In this document: positions 1-8,333 of the stretch, piece by piece
How the letters are laid out: each line of letters begins with the position of its first letter
How positions within the stretch are numbered: position 1 is the first letter of the stretch
Source of the DNA: Desulfosporosinus hippei DSM 8344
Lineage (GTDB): Bacteria > Bacillota > Desulfitobacteriia > Desulfitobacteriales > Desulfitobacteriaceae
Direction of reading: 5' to 3'
NCBI RefSeq assembly: GCF_900100785.1
Contig: NZ_FNCP01000009.1
Coordinates: 62,001-126,000, forward strand
DNA length: 64,000 nt
The notes under the pieces: model-generated
The model's database searches: none
Seen by the model: the letters and a program-made list of their open reading frames with translations, nothing else
Told to the model about the DNA's origin: nothing
Program-made: the position numbers and the translations under genes

Positions 1-939
1 ACGATTTACTCGTCCTAAACCTTCTTTTTTGAAAGGTACTTTGTGAATCAGGAATTCGGAAATATCGTAGGACTTGCCAGCCCATTTATCGGCTAAGGCC
101 TTAAACTGCGGATCATTGTCTAAAAGTTCACCAAAGACATGCTTCCAAGCAGTTCCTCCGGACGAACATGCCACAACCAAAGCATCCGCGCCCAGCTTCT
201 CAAATGCTCTTAAATTCCTTTTTGCTAAAGCACTGGCCGAGGCAACATCTCCATTTACTGAGGCGGGAATTCCACAGCATCCCTGCCCCTTAGGAATTAC
301 AACTTCGATATCATTTTCTTTAAGAACCTCTACAACCGCTTTCCCAATATCAGTGTAGAAGTAATTAATCATACATCCGGTAAAAAAGGCCACTCTCATC
401 TTCGGTTTTTCGACTTTAACAACTTCCGGAAACTCCGAACGCAGTGTCTTACTGGCTAACATGGGGAATACTTTATCCGTGCCAATCCCAATATCAAAAC
501 GCATTCTGGCAATACGATCACTTTTATGAGGTACGTGTTTTAAGGCCACACCTTGAAACATACTGCCTGTTTTCATTCCAAAATCAAACATCCGCTGCAT
601 CTTAAGCGCCGTAAAGGCAATCTTTTTGACAGGGTGCAGACCCTTTTTACGAACAGCTTCAGCCCGAGCAGCTAAAATAATTTTGTCAAATCTAACTCCA
701 CAGGGACAGTTATTATTACAGGCCATACAGGTTGTACACAGAGAAAAACGCTCTGCCAGCCCTTGAGTCATTTCAGCTTCTCCTGAAAGGAGGAATTCGA
801 CTAAGCTGATCTTTCCTCTTGCCACTGCAACTTCTTGGCGAGTTTCCTTGTAAATAGGACAAACTGCCATACAGTTTCCGCATTTCATGCATTTATGGAG
901 TTCTTCGGTAATCGAATCCAGAGAATTATATACGGACAC
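1..939 (-). CDS. glcF: GlcF-like iron-sulfur subunit of glycolate/lactate oxidase (3' end cut by window)
   Basis: Partial CDS, about 313 codons, whose C-terminus lies beyond the window start. The N-terminus has two ferredoxin-type [4Fe-4S] motifs, CMKCGNCMAVCP and a second CxxCxxCxxxCP-like group near residue 75 (CTTCMACNNNCP), followed by the CCG-domain segment GQGCCGIPASVNGD. This is the layout of GlcF and of D-lactate dehydrogenase Fe-S subunits, which pass electrons from the flavin subunit towards the quinone pool. The start is GTG at 939, two bases after the glcD stop, with its ribosome site (GGAGGG) inside the end of glcD, so the two are translationally coupled. Lactate rather than glycolate is inferred from the two lactate permeases upstream. 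Confidence 0.85.
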   Translation of the reverse strand, partial: MSVYNSLDSITEELHKCMKCGNCMAVCPIYKETRQEVAVARGKISLVEFLLSGEAEMTQGLAERFSLCTTCMACNNNCPCGVRFDKIILAARAEAVRKKGLHPVKKIAFTALKMQRMFDFGMKTGSMFQGVALKHVPHKSDRIARMRFDIGIGTDKVFPMLASKTLRSEFPEVVKVEKPKMRVAFFTGCMINYFYTDIGKAVVEVLKENDIEVVIPKGQGCCGIPASVNGDVASASALAKRNLRAFEKLGADALVVACSSGGTAWKHVFGELLDNDPQFKALADKWAGKSYDISEFLIHKVPFKKEGLGRVNR

Positions 940-941
940 GA

Positions 942-2330
942 TTAGTCCCTCCTCACTATTTTCCCAGGGTTCAACACATAGTTGGGATCCAGGGCTTCTT
1001 TCATACTTCGCAGTAATGCAACACCGGCTTCGCCAAATTCCCAATCCAGGTATTTCATTTTAGCAACTCCAATTCCGTGTTCCCCGGAAAGAGTTCCGCC
1101 TAAAGAAATCGCAGTTTGGAATATCTCATCCACGGCTAGGTGAACACGCTTCATTTCGTCGAGATCTCTCTCATCCGTTAATATCGTTGGATGTAGGTTG
1201 CCATCTCCGGCATGACCGAAGGTAGCAATGTTGAGCTTATGCTTGTCAGCGATTTTACGAATTGCTTTGATCATATCGGGAATTTTACTTCTGGGAACGG
1301 TAGCATCTTCCAGAACCGTGGTCGGCCTTTTTTGAGCTAGCGCTGGAAGCGCACTTCGACGTGCCAACCATAATAGATCCCGCTCTTTATCATCCTTAGC
1401 AATTTTGACATCGGCAGCCTGTTCTTCTTTTAAAATCTGCTCGACCAAAACGGCTTCCCGTTCAACAACTTCTTTATACCCGTCTACTTCAATTAGCAAA
1501 ACTGCTTCAGCATTTAAAGGAAGTCCAGCGTGAACAAAATGTTCAACGGTTTGGATCGTAACCTTATCCATAATCTCAAGTGTAGCAGGAATAATCTTAT
1601 TTCTGATAATCGACGCTATAGCTTTTCCAGCCTTGTCAACATCATCAAAAACAGCCATAATACTCTTACGAGCCTCGGGTGCAGGGATTAACTTCACGAG
1701 AATTTCGGTGATTATTCCTAAGGTTCCTTCTGCACCGGTAAAGAGAGCTACTAAATCATAGCCAGTAACGTTTTTAACTGTTTTTCCACCCCAGCGAATG
1801 ACTTCCCCGTTCGCTAAGACTACTTGCAAACCCATAATATAATGCTTAGTAACACCATACTTGAGTCCTCGCAATCCGCCAGAGCATTCAGAAACTGAAC
1901 CGCCCATAGTAGCCGTTGTGACTGTCCCTGGATCTGGTGGATATATTAAGCCAAACTGTTGTACAGCGTTATTCAGATCTTGAATAATTACTCCAGGCTG
2001 AACCGTTGCCGTTAGATTATCGTGATCCACTTCCAGGATTTTATTCAGGTTAAGCATTGATAGAACGATACTGTCCTCAGAAGGAATAGTACCTCCACTT
2101 AAGTTCGTGCCCGAACCACGTGGATAGACCGGAATCTTATAGCGATTAGCTATCTTTACAACTTCTGCAACTTGCTCGACATTAAGGGGTGAAACCACGA
2201 CACCCGGCTTATGATGTTTCATCGCAGCCGTCGCATCATAAGCATAGGTCAGTAAGTCTTCCTGCTCCGTGAGGACGTTTTCCTTACCCAATACTTTAAT
2301 TAGATCTTCTATAACTTCACGAGCTAGCAT
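942..2330 (-). CDS. glcD: FAD-linked oxidase, glycolate/D-lactate oxidase GlcD-type
   Basis: 462 aa, the usual GlcD length. An N-terminal FAD_binding_4 (VAO/PCMH) domain contains PRGSGTNLSGG, and the FAD contacts GTVTTATMGGSVSECSGG and TGAEGTLGIITE follow. The C-terminal FAD-oxidase_C domain contains FGHAGDGNLHPTIL and GTLSGEHGIG. The enzyme oxidises a 2-hydroxyacid to the keto acid using FAD and hands electrons to the Fe-S partner encoded directly downstream. ATG start with AGGGGGT upstream. Its own palindromic operator candidate lies at 2369-2385, and a terminator-like hairpin separates it from lctP. Substrate (D- or L-lactate, or glycolate) cannot be fixed from sequence; lactate is inferred from context. 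Confidence 0.9.
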   Translation of the reverse strand: MLAREVIEDLIKVLGKENVLTEQEDLLTYAYDATAAMKHHKPGVVVSPLNVEQVAEVVKIANRYKIPVYPRGSGTNLSGGTIPSEDSIVLSMLNLNKILEVDHDNLTATVQPGVIIQDLNNAVQQFGLIYPPDPGTVTTATMGGSVSECSGGLRGLKYGVTKHYIMGLQVVLANGEVIRWGGKTVKNVTGYDLVALFTGAEGTLGIITEILVKLIPAPEARKSIMAVFDDVDKAGKAIASIIRNKIIPATLEIMDKVTIQTVEHFVHAGLPLNAEAVLLIEVDGYKEVVEREAVLVEQILKEEQAADVKIAKDDKERDLLWLARRSALPALAQKRPTTVLEDATVPRSKIPDMIKAIRKIADKHKLNIATFGHAGDGNLHPTILTDERDLDEMKRVHLAVDEIFQTAISLGGTLSGEHGIGVAKMKYLDWEFGEAGVALLRSMKEALDPNYVLNPGKIVRRD

Positions 2331-2368
2331 TCATCTACCCCCTATAGTATTTTTAAACTATAAATTTC

Positions 2369-2385
2369 GTCTGATAGTCAGACCA
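2369..2385. promoter_or_regulatory. Candidate FadR/LldR-type operator upstream of glcD
   Basis: On the minus strand this reads TGGTCTGACTATCAGAC. It holds TGGTCTGACTA, close to the FadR/LldR/PdhR-type palindrome TGGTCnGACCA, overlapped by a perfect 6-bp inverted repeat GTCTGA-CTA-TCAGAC. It lies about 40 bp before the glcD start. A GntR/FadR-family regulator is encoded at the head of the cluster (6354-7073), so it is the natural candidate to bind here. No footprinting or family alignment was possible. Confidence 0.45.
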
Positions 2386-2452
2386 CCTAACCATATATTA
2401 ATTCAATTGTTAATGTATTTCAATATGTAAAACGCATTTTATTTCAAATAAA

Positions 2453-2480
2453 GGGGAAAGGTTAAAAATATCCTTTCCCC
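2453..2480 (-). terminator. Hairpin between lctP and glcD
   Basis: Perfect 9-bp stem (GGGGAAAGG / CCTTTCCCC) with a 10-nt loop, placed 40 bp after the lctP stop. On the minus strand it is followed by TTTATTTG, a modest U-tract. It probably ends or attenuates the permease transcript, giving glcD its own promoter. Confidence 0.55.
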
Positions 2481-2520
2481 ACTTTAGGTTTATTTATTCA
2501 TTTTTTACATTTATTTGCTT

Positions 2521-4170
2521 TTATTGAATAATTGGAATCATTCCCGGTACGACATACGCCTGTAGATAGGTCATAATGCAAATTAGCAGTAAGAGAAAGA
2601 TTGAATGCTTGAATGTAAACCTGAATAGATCGGATTCTTTACCCACTAAACCAGTAGCGGCCGTCGCTACTGCTATAGATTGTGGAGATATCATCTTTCC
2701 TACAACTCCGCCTGAACTATTAGCGGCAATAGTCAGAACAGGGTTTACTCCAACCTGTTGAGCCGTGACATTTTGAAGTTGTCCGAACAAGGCGTTTGCC
2801 GAAGTGTCTGACCCTGTCAAGAATACGCCGAGCCAACCGAGAACTGGAGCGAAGAAGGGAAACAAATGACCCGTTCCCGCAAAAAGAATCCCAAGTGTAT
2901 AAGATAATCCTGAATAGTTAGCAATGTAGGCAAAGCCAAGTACAGAGCTTACTGTAATGGTCGGATAGATTAGAGTTTTTAAAGTTGACCGTGCTACTTT
3001 TGCTCCCCTGGCTGGACTAACACCGAGAATCAACATTGTAATAATTGAAGAGATTAAAATCGCAGTTCCAGCTGCGGCAAAGAAGTCCCATTTGTAATAG
3101 GCTGAATAAACTGCTGGCTTTGTGACAATTGGCGTAGTTTTTATAACCAAGCCATCAAGCCCAGGCCAATGGGGAATGTTAACAAACCATTCCAGCTGTT
3201 TGGTGACAAAATTTTTGAAGCTTGTTGTACCCCAAATTCCAACCATAACAGTCAAAACTAAAAATGGAGACCAGGCTTTAAGTATCTGACCGCTGGAGTA
3301 CTTTTTATATTGTTCGATTTTCTCACTTTTCTCATTTGGAAAACGCCAAATGTTCTTCGGTTTCCAAACTTTAAGCAGTGCTGCAGTAGCAATTAGTGAA
3401 ATCAGTGAAGAAATAATATCGGGTAGCATTGGTCCGAGATAGTTAGAAGACCACCACTGGGCTATTGCAAAGGTAAAACCTGAAACCGCAATTGCAGGCA
3501 GAACCTCTTTAGCACCTTTCCAGCCAGCCATTAAAATAATTAAATATAATGGTATAAAAACGGAAAGGAAGGGAAGTTGACGACCCACTGCAGCAGAAAT
3601 TATATCTGCATTGACACCGGTTACTGCACCAGCGGCAATAATCGGAGCGCCAATTCCTCCGAAGGCTACCGGAGCGGTATTGGCGATCAAGCAAAGGCCT
3701 GCCGCATAGAGGGGTTCAAAGCCCAGACCGATTAAAATCGCACCAGTAATTGCTACAGGAGTACCAAATCCAGCAGCACCCTCTAAAAAAGCGCCAAAGG
3801 AAAAAGCAATTAGAAGTGCTTGGAGACGACGGTCGTTGGACAAAGAAGCGATTGAACTCTTAATAATATCGAATTGACCTGCTTCAACAGTTAAGTTATA
3901 CAAGAACACTGCAGTTACTATAATCCAAGCAATCGGGAATAACCCATTTAGTATTCCAAGGGCACTTGCTGAAAGCGCAACTCCCAGTGGCATCTTGTAT
4001 ACTAGAATAACAATAATATTCGTAAAGATCAGCGTGGTTACTCCAGCTATATGCCCTTTCATGCGTTTTACCGCTAAGGCCCATAGTAAATAGAATATAG
4101 GCAAAGATACCACTAATGCGGTAAGTCCAATACTACCTCCTAGCGCCGAATAGTTTTGTGTCCATTGCAT
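2521..4170 (-). CDS. lctP: L-lactate permease (LctP family), second copy
   Basis: 549 aa, a polytopic inner-membrane protein of the LctP family that imports lactate with protons. The family signature SFGAFLEGAAGFGTPVAITG is present near residue 125, followed by NTAPVAFGGIG, and the C-terminal block has FLTGSDTSANALFGQLQ and the SSGGVVGKMISPQSIAVA segment. ATG start behind AAAGGTGG. It lies 257 bp downstream of a second lctP, and the two differ in N-terminal and loop sequences, so they are diverged paralogues rather than a recent duplication. The region between them holds two hairpins, so their expression may be uncoupled. Confidence 0.93.
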   Translation of the reverse strand: MQWTQNYSALGGSIGLTALVVSLPIFYLLWALAVKRMKGHIAGVTTLIFTNIIVILVYKMPLGVALSASALGILNGLFPIAWIIVTAVFLYNLTVEAGQFDIIKSSIASLSNDRRLQALLIAFSFGAFLEGAAGFGTPVAITGAILIGLGFEPLYAAGLCLIANTAPVAFGGIGAPIIAAGAVTGVNADIISAAVGRQLPFLSVFIPLYLIILMAGWKGAKEVLPAIAVSGFTFAIAQWWSSNYLGPMLPDIISSLISLIATAALLKVWKPKNIWRFPNEKSEKIEQYKKYSSGQILKAWSPFLVLTVMVGIWGTTSFKNFVTKQLEWFVNIPHWPGLDGLVIKTTPIVTKPAVYSAYYKWDFFAAAGTAILISSIITMLILGVSPARGAKVARSTLKTLIYPTITVSSVLGFAYIANYSGLSYTLGILFAGTGHLFPFFAPVLGWLGVFLTGSDTSANALFGQLQNVTAQQVGVNPVLTIAANSSGGVVGKMISPQSIAVATAATGLVGKESDLFRFTFKHSIFLLLLICIMTYLQAYVVPGMIPIIQ

Positions 4171-4278
4171 TTATAACTTCCACCTTTCATTATGTTTTGA
4201 CTTGCTGTGTTCGAAATTCTAACTATTATGGAATTGTTTACGTTTCTCAGTTTAAATATTCATTTTTTGTTTATAAAA

Positions 4279-4326
4279 CTTAGAAATTAGAAGACTGAAG
4301 CTTGCTTCAGTCTTCTAATTTCTAAG
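4279..4326. repeat. Perfect 22-bp inverted repeat between the two permeases
   Basis: Arms 4279-4300 and 4305-4326 are exact reverse complements separated by CTTG. As RNA this is a 22-bp perfect stem with a tetraloop. It lies just downstream of another terminator-like hairpin (4383-4419) and upstream of the 4170 start. On the minus strand it is followed by AGTTTTATAAAC, only a weak U-tract. It could be a terminator, an mRNA-stabilising 3' end, or the relic of a palindromic repeat. Confidence 0.75.
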
Positions 4327-4382
4327 GCTTTAATCTCATCAATTCCGGTAGGTAGTATCAAATACTTTATTTACACTAAATT

Positions 4383-4419
4383 AACAGGGCTGACCTAAAT
4401 AAATTAGGCCAGCCCTGTT
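4383..4419 (-). terminator. Terminator-like hairpin after the first lctP
   Basis: 16-bp stem with one mismatch (arms 4383-4398 and 4404-4419, 5-nt loop), 8 bp past the stop codon at 4428. A run of T follows on the plus strand (4423-4429), and the minus strand has only AATTT after the stem. Its position directly after the stop supports a role at the end of the permease transcript. Confidence 0.6.
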
Positions 4420-4427
4420 GGATTTTT

Positions 4428-6161
4428 TTATTTCATTACTGGGATCATCCAGGTGAATACGTAGGCTTGCAGCCAGACTAAAACACCCATTAACATTGCT
4501 AACACAACGCTGTGCCAGAATACTTTCCGGAAAATAACTCCGATATTTCTGACCCCCTCGTCAGCGTCAGCATAGCAAGCAGCCGTGGCAACCGTAATAC
4601 TCTGAGCATCGATCATTTTACCCATAACTCCACCTGTACTGTTAGCAGTAACCATGAGGAGGGGATCAAGATGCAACTGCTGAGCGGTTACTAACTGAAG
4701 GTTACCGAAGAGCGAGTTTGACGCTGTGTCACTACCGGTAAGGAAAACCCCCAGCCATCCAATCATAACTGCAAAGAAGGGATAGAATGTCCCTGTTTTC
4801 GCAAAGGCTAAAGCAAGGATAACGTCAGTTCCTGCATATTTTGTCATGTAACTTAAGCCAATAACTAAAGAGATAACAGAAAGAGGAATTTTCAAACGGA
4901 CAATTGTCGTAACAAGAATTTCTTTCCACTGAGCTGCTGTGACCCTGAGAAATAAGATTCCGGTAATGAAGGCTGCAATGAGAATCCCTGTTCCTGCCAT
5001 AGTAAATATATTGAAGCTAAATACCGCTGCTTCTCCGGTTTTAGCCACAGCTCCAGCAGTTACCGGTGCTGTTTTGAACACTAAACCATGAAGATAGGGA
5101 ATGTTAAAACTAGGATTAAAGAGAGATGTCAGCCAAGCCTTGATATCGGGGACACCCCACATTGCTACAAAGATCGCTAAGAAAATCCAAGGCATCCAAG
5201 CTTGAAGAAGAACTGGAAGAGGATGTTTTGGTATAACTTTAGGTTTGCCGGGATCTCTGCCCTCTAATTTTGCATAAGCCATTTCGTTGGTAATAACATT
5301 TTTTGGTTTCCAAATTTTCAAGAAGATTGAGGTAATAATAATACTCATAATTCCAGAACCGATATCTACAAGCATCGTCATTTGAGCCTCAGCCATCAGG
5401 AACTGGGTGACAGCAAAGGAAGCTCCTGTAACGAGAATTGCAGGCCATACTTCAAAGACTTCCTTAAGTTTGCCTTTTTCCATTATTACCAGTGTTGCGA
5501 CTAACCAGAAGGGAATGAGGATTGAGAAAAACGGTAATTGTCTGCCTGCCATCATAGTAATCATGCCGTCCGGGATACCAGTGACTTTTGCAAGAGTGAG
5601 TACGGGTGTTCCGATAGCTCCCCACGCAACCGGCGCTGTATTGGCAATCAAGCAGACAACTGCAGCTGTCAAGGGACGGAAACCTAAACCAACCATGATA
5701 GCACCAGCCACTGCTACGGGAGTACCAAAACCCGAAGCCCCTTCGATAAAGGCACCGAAGCTAAAGGAAACGAGCAAGGCCTGTAAACGACGATCCGGTG
5801 TAATTCCGGCAATTGAGTCTTTAACTATTTCGAACCTACCGGTAACAACTGTCATTGTGTATAAGAAAATTGCCCCGAAAACAATCCAGCCAATAGGAAA
5901 CAATCCGCTTATCACACCATACCCAAAGGCCGCGGCAGTTGAAGCTGCAGGCATCTTCATAACAAAAACGCATATGAAAAAAGTAACAACAACTGCAATA
6001 GCAGCTGCATAGGGGGCATAAATTCCTAAGATTCTTTCACCGTTTTTAGCTTTATGAGGGTGGAGGGCTAAAAAGTAGAGTAAAGTCAGAATAGGTACAG
6101 CTGCTAAGAATACAGAGAACCAAAAGTTACCTGTCGGGTTATAATTCTGTAGATAGGTCAA
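4428..6161 (-). CDS. lctP: L-lactate permease (LctP family), first copy
   Basis: 577 aa, polytopic membrane transporter of the LctP family. The signature SFGAFIEGASGFGTPVAVAG and NTAPVAWGAIGTPV are present, and the C-terminus carries FLTGSDTASNSLFGNLQ and a STGGVMGKMIDAQSITVA block. The start is TTG at 6161 behind AAGGAGG with 8-nt spacing. It is the first structural gene after the regulator and precedes the paralogous permease. A possible 26-codon leader reading frame (6158-6238, minus) ends in a TGA that overlaps this TTG. Proton-coupled lactate uptake is known for the family; the specific role of two copies, such as different affinities or isomers, is inference. Confidence 0.93.
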   Translation of the reverse strand: MTYLQNYNPTGNFWFSVFLAAVPILTLLYFLALHPHKAKNGERILGIYAPYAAAIAVVVTFFICVFVMKMPAASTAAAFGYGVISGLFPIGWIVFGAIFLYTMTVVTGRFEIVKDSIAGITPDRRLQALLVSFSFGAFIEGASGFGTPVAVAGAIMVGLGFRPLTAAVVCLIANTAPVAWGAIGTPVLTLAKVTGIPDGMITMMAGRQLPFFSILIPFWLVATLVIMEKGKLKEVFEVWPAILVTGASFAVTQFLMAEAQMTMLVDIGSGIMSIIITSIFLKIWKPKNVITNEMAYAKLEGRDPGKPKVIPKHPLPVLLQAWMPWIFLAIFVAMWGVPDIKAWLTSLFNPSFNIPYLHGLVFKTAPVTAGAVAKTGEAAVFSFNIFTMAGTGILIAAFITGILFLRVTAAQWKEILVTTIVRLKIPLSVISLVIGLSYMTKYAGTDVILALAFAKTGTFYPFFAVMIGWLGVFLTGSDTASNSLFGNLQLVTAQQLHLDPLLMVTANSTGGVMGKMIDAQSITVATAACYADADEGVRNIGVIFRKVFWHSVVLAMLMGVLVWLQAYVFTWMIPVMK

Positions 6162-6353
6162 TGATAAATCCTCCTTCCAAAATATGACGTCCTTAATGAG
6201 AATAACAAGTCCGAGTAAACTAAATCTTTTCCAAGCATTCCTCCTTACAAATTACCCATAGACCTACTTAAATTCCTAAGTATTGTAAATTTACCAGGAA
6301 TCACTTTTGTTATTGTTAAATTTCAGCTTAAGGATTTTTAATGATCTGACTCC

Positions 6354-7073
6354 TTATTTACTGTCATTAACTATGTATTTTCTAAGATTGTTCTCTACCC
6401 CTACTAGATGATCCAACATCATTTTTTGAGCACTTTCAACGTCCCGATTCTTTATAGCCTCATATATGTTAAAATGCTCATTAAATAACTTCTGTGGAGA
6501 ATCTTCATGTTCGAAAAGCTTACTTCGATTGCTTTTTAGGCTCTTTCGAAGAGTATCTGAAAGAGTAGTCATCAAACGAAAGAGAATTTTATTATGGGCT
6601 GATTTGGCAATTGCATAATGAAAGTTATGATCTGCTTCTTCACCCAATTGATGCAATTTTAAATCTTTTCTCATAATTTCCAGCGCTTCGGACATGTCGT
6701 TCAAATCATCTATATTTGCTCTCTCTGCCGCCAAACCGGCAGTCTGTACCTCTATAATTTTTCGTGACTCATAAAGTTCCAAATCTGTATTCTTTTCGAT
6801 CACCAACATCCAGGCTAAAGGGGTTACTACGGATTCTGCATTTACCCGCCTGATATATGTTCCTTCTCCGGAACGAACTTCTACCAGTCCCATCATTACA
6901 AGAGCACTAAGAGCTTCTCTTATCGAGGCACGGCTTACCTTAAACCGCTCTACTAATTCCCTTTCTGAAGGCAGGCGATCTCCGGGTTTTAGATGACTTT
7001 GGGCAATTTGTTGGCTGATCTGATCAACAATCTGTTCATAAACTTTTAGGGTTTTGATGGGTTTAAGTATCAC
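6354..7073 (-). CDS. GntR/FadR-family transcriptional regulator, LldR-like
   Basis: 239 aa. N-terminal winged helix-turn-helix (about residues 10-75) with the GntR signature PGDRLPSERELVERF and SRASIREALSAL. The C-terminal FCD ligand domain (about 100-230) has candidate metal/ligand histidines in NFHYAIAKSAH, NEHFNIYEAI and DHLVGVE. This is the architecture of LldR, GlcC and PdhR, which sense lactate, glycolate or pyruvate. GTG start behind GAGGAG. It heads the permease/oxidase cluster and is the likely local repressor. A short inverted repeat GTTTTA-n5-TAAAAC at 7145-7161 in its upstream region may be an autoregulatory site. The ligand is inferred from context. Confidence 0.85.
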   Translation of the reverse strand: MILKPIKTLKVYEQIVDQISQQIAQSHLKPGDRLPSERELVERFKVSRASIREALSALVMMGLVEVRSGEGTYIRRVNAESVVTPLAWMLVIEKNTDLELYESRKIIEVQTAGLAAERANIDDLNDMSEALEIMRKDLKLHQLGEEADHNFHYAIAKSAHNKILFRLMTTLSDTLRKSLKSNRSKLFEHEDSPQKLFNEHFNIYEAIKNRDVESAQKMMLDHLVGVENNLRKYIVNDSK

Positions 7074-7574
7074 CCTTTTTCTCTCCTCGCATATCGGGTT
7101 GTTTCAAAATAAACCTCTTTGGTTTTAAGTCGAAGGCCGTTACTGTTTTATAGAGTAAAACGCTGTATTAAATCCAGCAAATAACAAGTTCTTTCATGCC
7201 TTCATGAACCGATCTATATCCCAGGCAATCCTTCCCGACTATTTATTCTTCGATAAAAAGTGAAGCAGGTCTTGACCTGATTCACCTGATTGTTGTATGT
7301 TGCCGCAGCAGGTCGGTACTCCTGCTGCAGCTGCTGTTCCTTTGATGGTCGGACTCGACTTCCCAGCTATAGCTGCCGTCAATGCTGGAAGAGAATGGAT
7401 GGTCATCAGACCATTGAACCCGATCATTTAAGTAATAAACAAAGAATATAGTATTGTGTGAAAATTCTCTAGATTCTTTGCATGAAACACATAAAATTTG
7501 ACATGAAATTATGAATTAACGTAATGTTTTGCATATTCATTTTTAAACAAAAAAAGTGTTCATTTATTGAACAC
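7074..7574. other. 500-bp intergenic region with possible gene remnant
   Basis: No convincing complete gene. Near 7145-7161 there is an inverted repeat (GTTTTA / TAAAAC, 5-nt spacer) in the likely promoter region of the GntR gene. At 7297-7431 the plus strand has a 44-codon frame whose product (including GLDFPAIAAVNAGREWMVIR) is protein-like but lacks a good ribosome site and is stopped upstream at 7273. It may be a decayed gene fragment. The minus-strand frame over the same bases looks like its antisense shadow. The stretch 7432-7574 is AT-rich and carries the transcription end of the response-regulator gene's left neighbour only by position. Confidence 0.4.
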
Positions 7575-8333
7575 TCAAACATCAAGCCGTTCTTTTAGTT
7601 TTTTGATATAAGTTCGACTAACTGGAATTTCTGTTGCATTCTCATCGATGATAATCTTATAGGTTGAGTTAAACCAAGGAATTACTTCTTTAATACGATC
7701 CAAGTTAACAATGTAAGCTCTGTGAGTTTGCAAGAACTGGGCTGGATCCAATCTCTCTTCAATTTCGTGCAAACTGAACGTCGTGGGCCACATTTTGTGT
7801 TCTGTTACCAAACTGGCATAGCGACCTTCAGCAACTACATAAAGCAATTCCTGCGGGTCAATCAAGACAACTCGTCCCTTAGAGGTAGCTGCAAGTTTGC
7901 GCGGTCGTTGTTTAACCCCTATTTCTTGAATTAAACGTGATATTTTTTGCGACAATTCCTGGTCATGTGGCTGTAAACGTTGTAGGATACGATCAATTGT
8001 AACTTTCAAACGTTCCAGAGAAAAGGGTTTAAGAATATAATCCACGGCATTAAGTTCAAAAGCGCGTATAGCATGAACATCATAAGCGGTAGCAAAAACA
8101 ACGGATGCCCGAATATCCAACTGTTGAAGAGCTCGAACAACATCAATACCATCCATATCTTGCAGATGGACATCCATAAAGATAACCGCCGGTTGCAGGT
8201 TGGGAATTCCTTCAATAGCCTGCACCCCACTTGAAAACTCACCGATGATCTCCATTTCAGAATTTTTCTCCAACAAAAATCTTAGTTCTTCACGCGCCGG
8301 TTGTTCATCGTCTACTAGTACTATTTTGATCAT
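7575..8333 (-). CDS. lytR: LytTR-family response regulator
   Basis: 252 aa. The receiver domain (1-115) has the acidic pair DD at 8-9, phospho-acceptor D54 in FMDVHLQDMDG and K102 in YILKPF. The LytTR DNA-binding domain (about 149-250) contains LYVVAEGRYASLVT and LQTHRAYIVNLDRIKEV. It shares a 4-nt overlap with the upstream sensor kinase gene, so the pair is co-translated. LytTR regulators bind short direct repeats and control murein hydrolase or holin genes (lrgAB) or pyruvate/lactate-related transporters. The neighbouring lactate genes make a carbon-signal role plausible, but this is inference. Confidence 0.9.
   Translation of the reverse strand: MIKIVLVDDEQPAREELRFLLEKNSEMEIIGEFSSGVQAIEGIPNLQPAVIFMDVHLQDMDGIDVVRALQQLDIRASVVFATAYDVHAIRAFELNAVDYILKPFSLERLKVTIDRILQRLQPHDQELSQKISRLIQEIGVKQRPRKLAATSKGRVVLIDPQELLYVVAEGRYASLVTEHKMWPTTFSLHEIEERLDPAQFLQTHRAYIVNLDRIKEVIPWFNSTYKIIIDENATEIPVSRTYIKKLKERLDV

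Noticed and set aside
5407-6012. 201-codon open frame on the plus strand
   Set aside because: Lies wholly antisense to lctP, no ribosome site, composition typical of an antisense shadow of a membrane protein.
7239-7427. 62-codon minus-strand frame
   Set aside because: Ala/Thr/Gly-rich string resembles the antisense of a protein-like plus-strand frame; no ribosome site.
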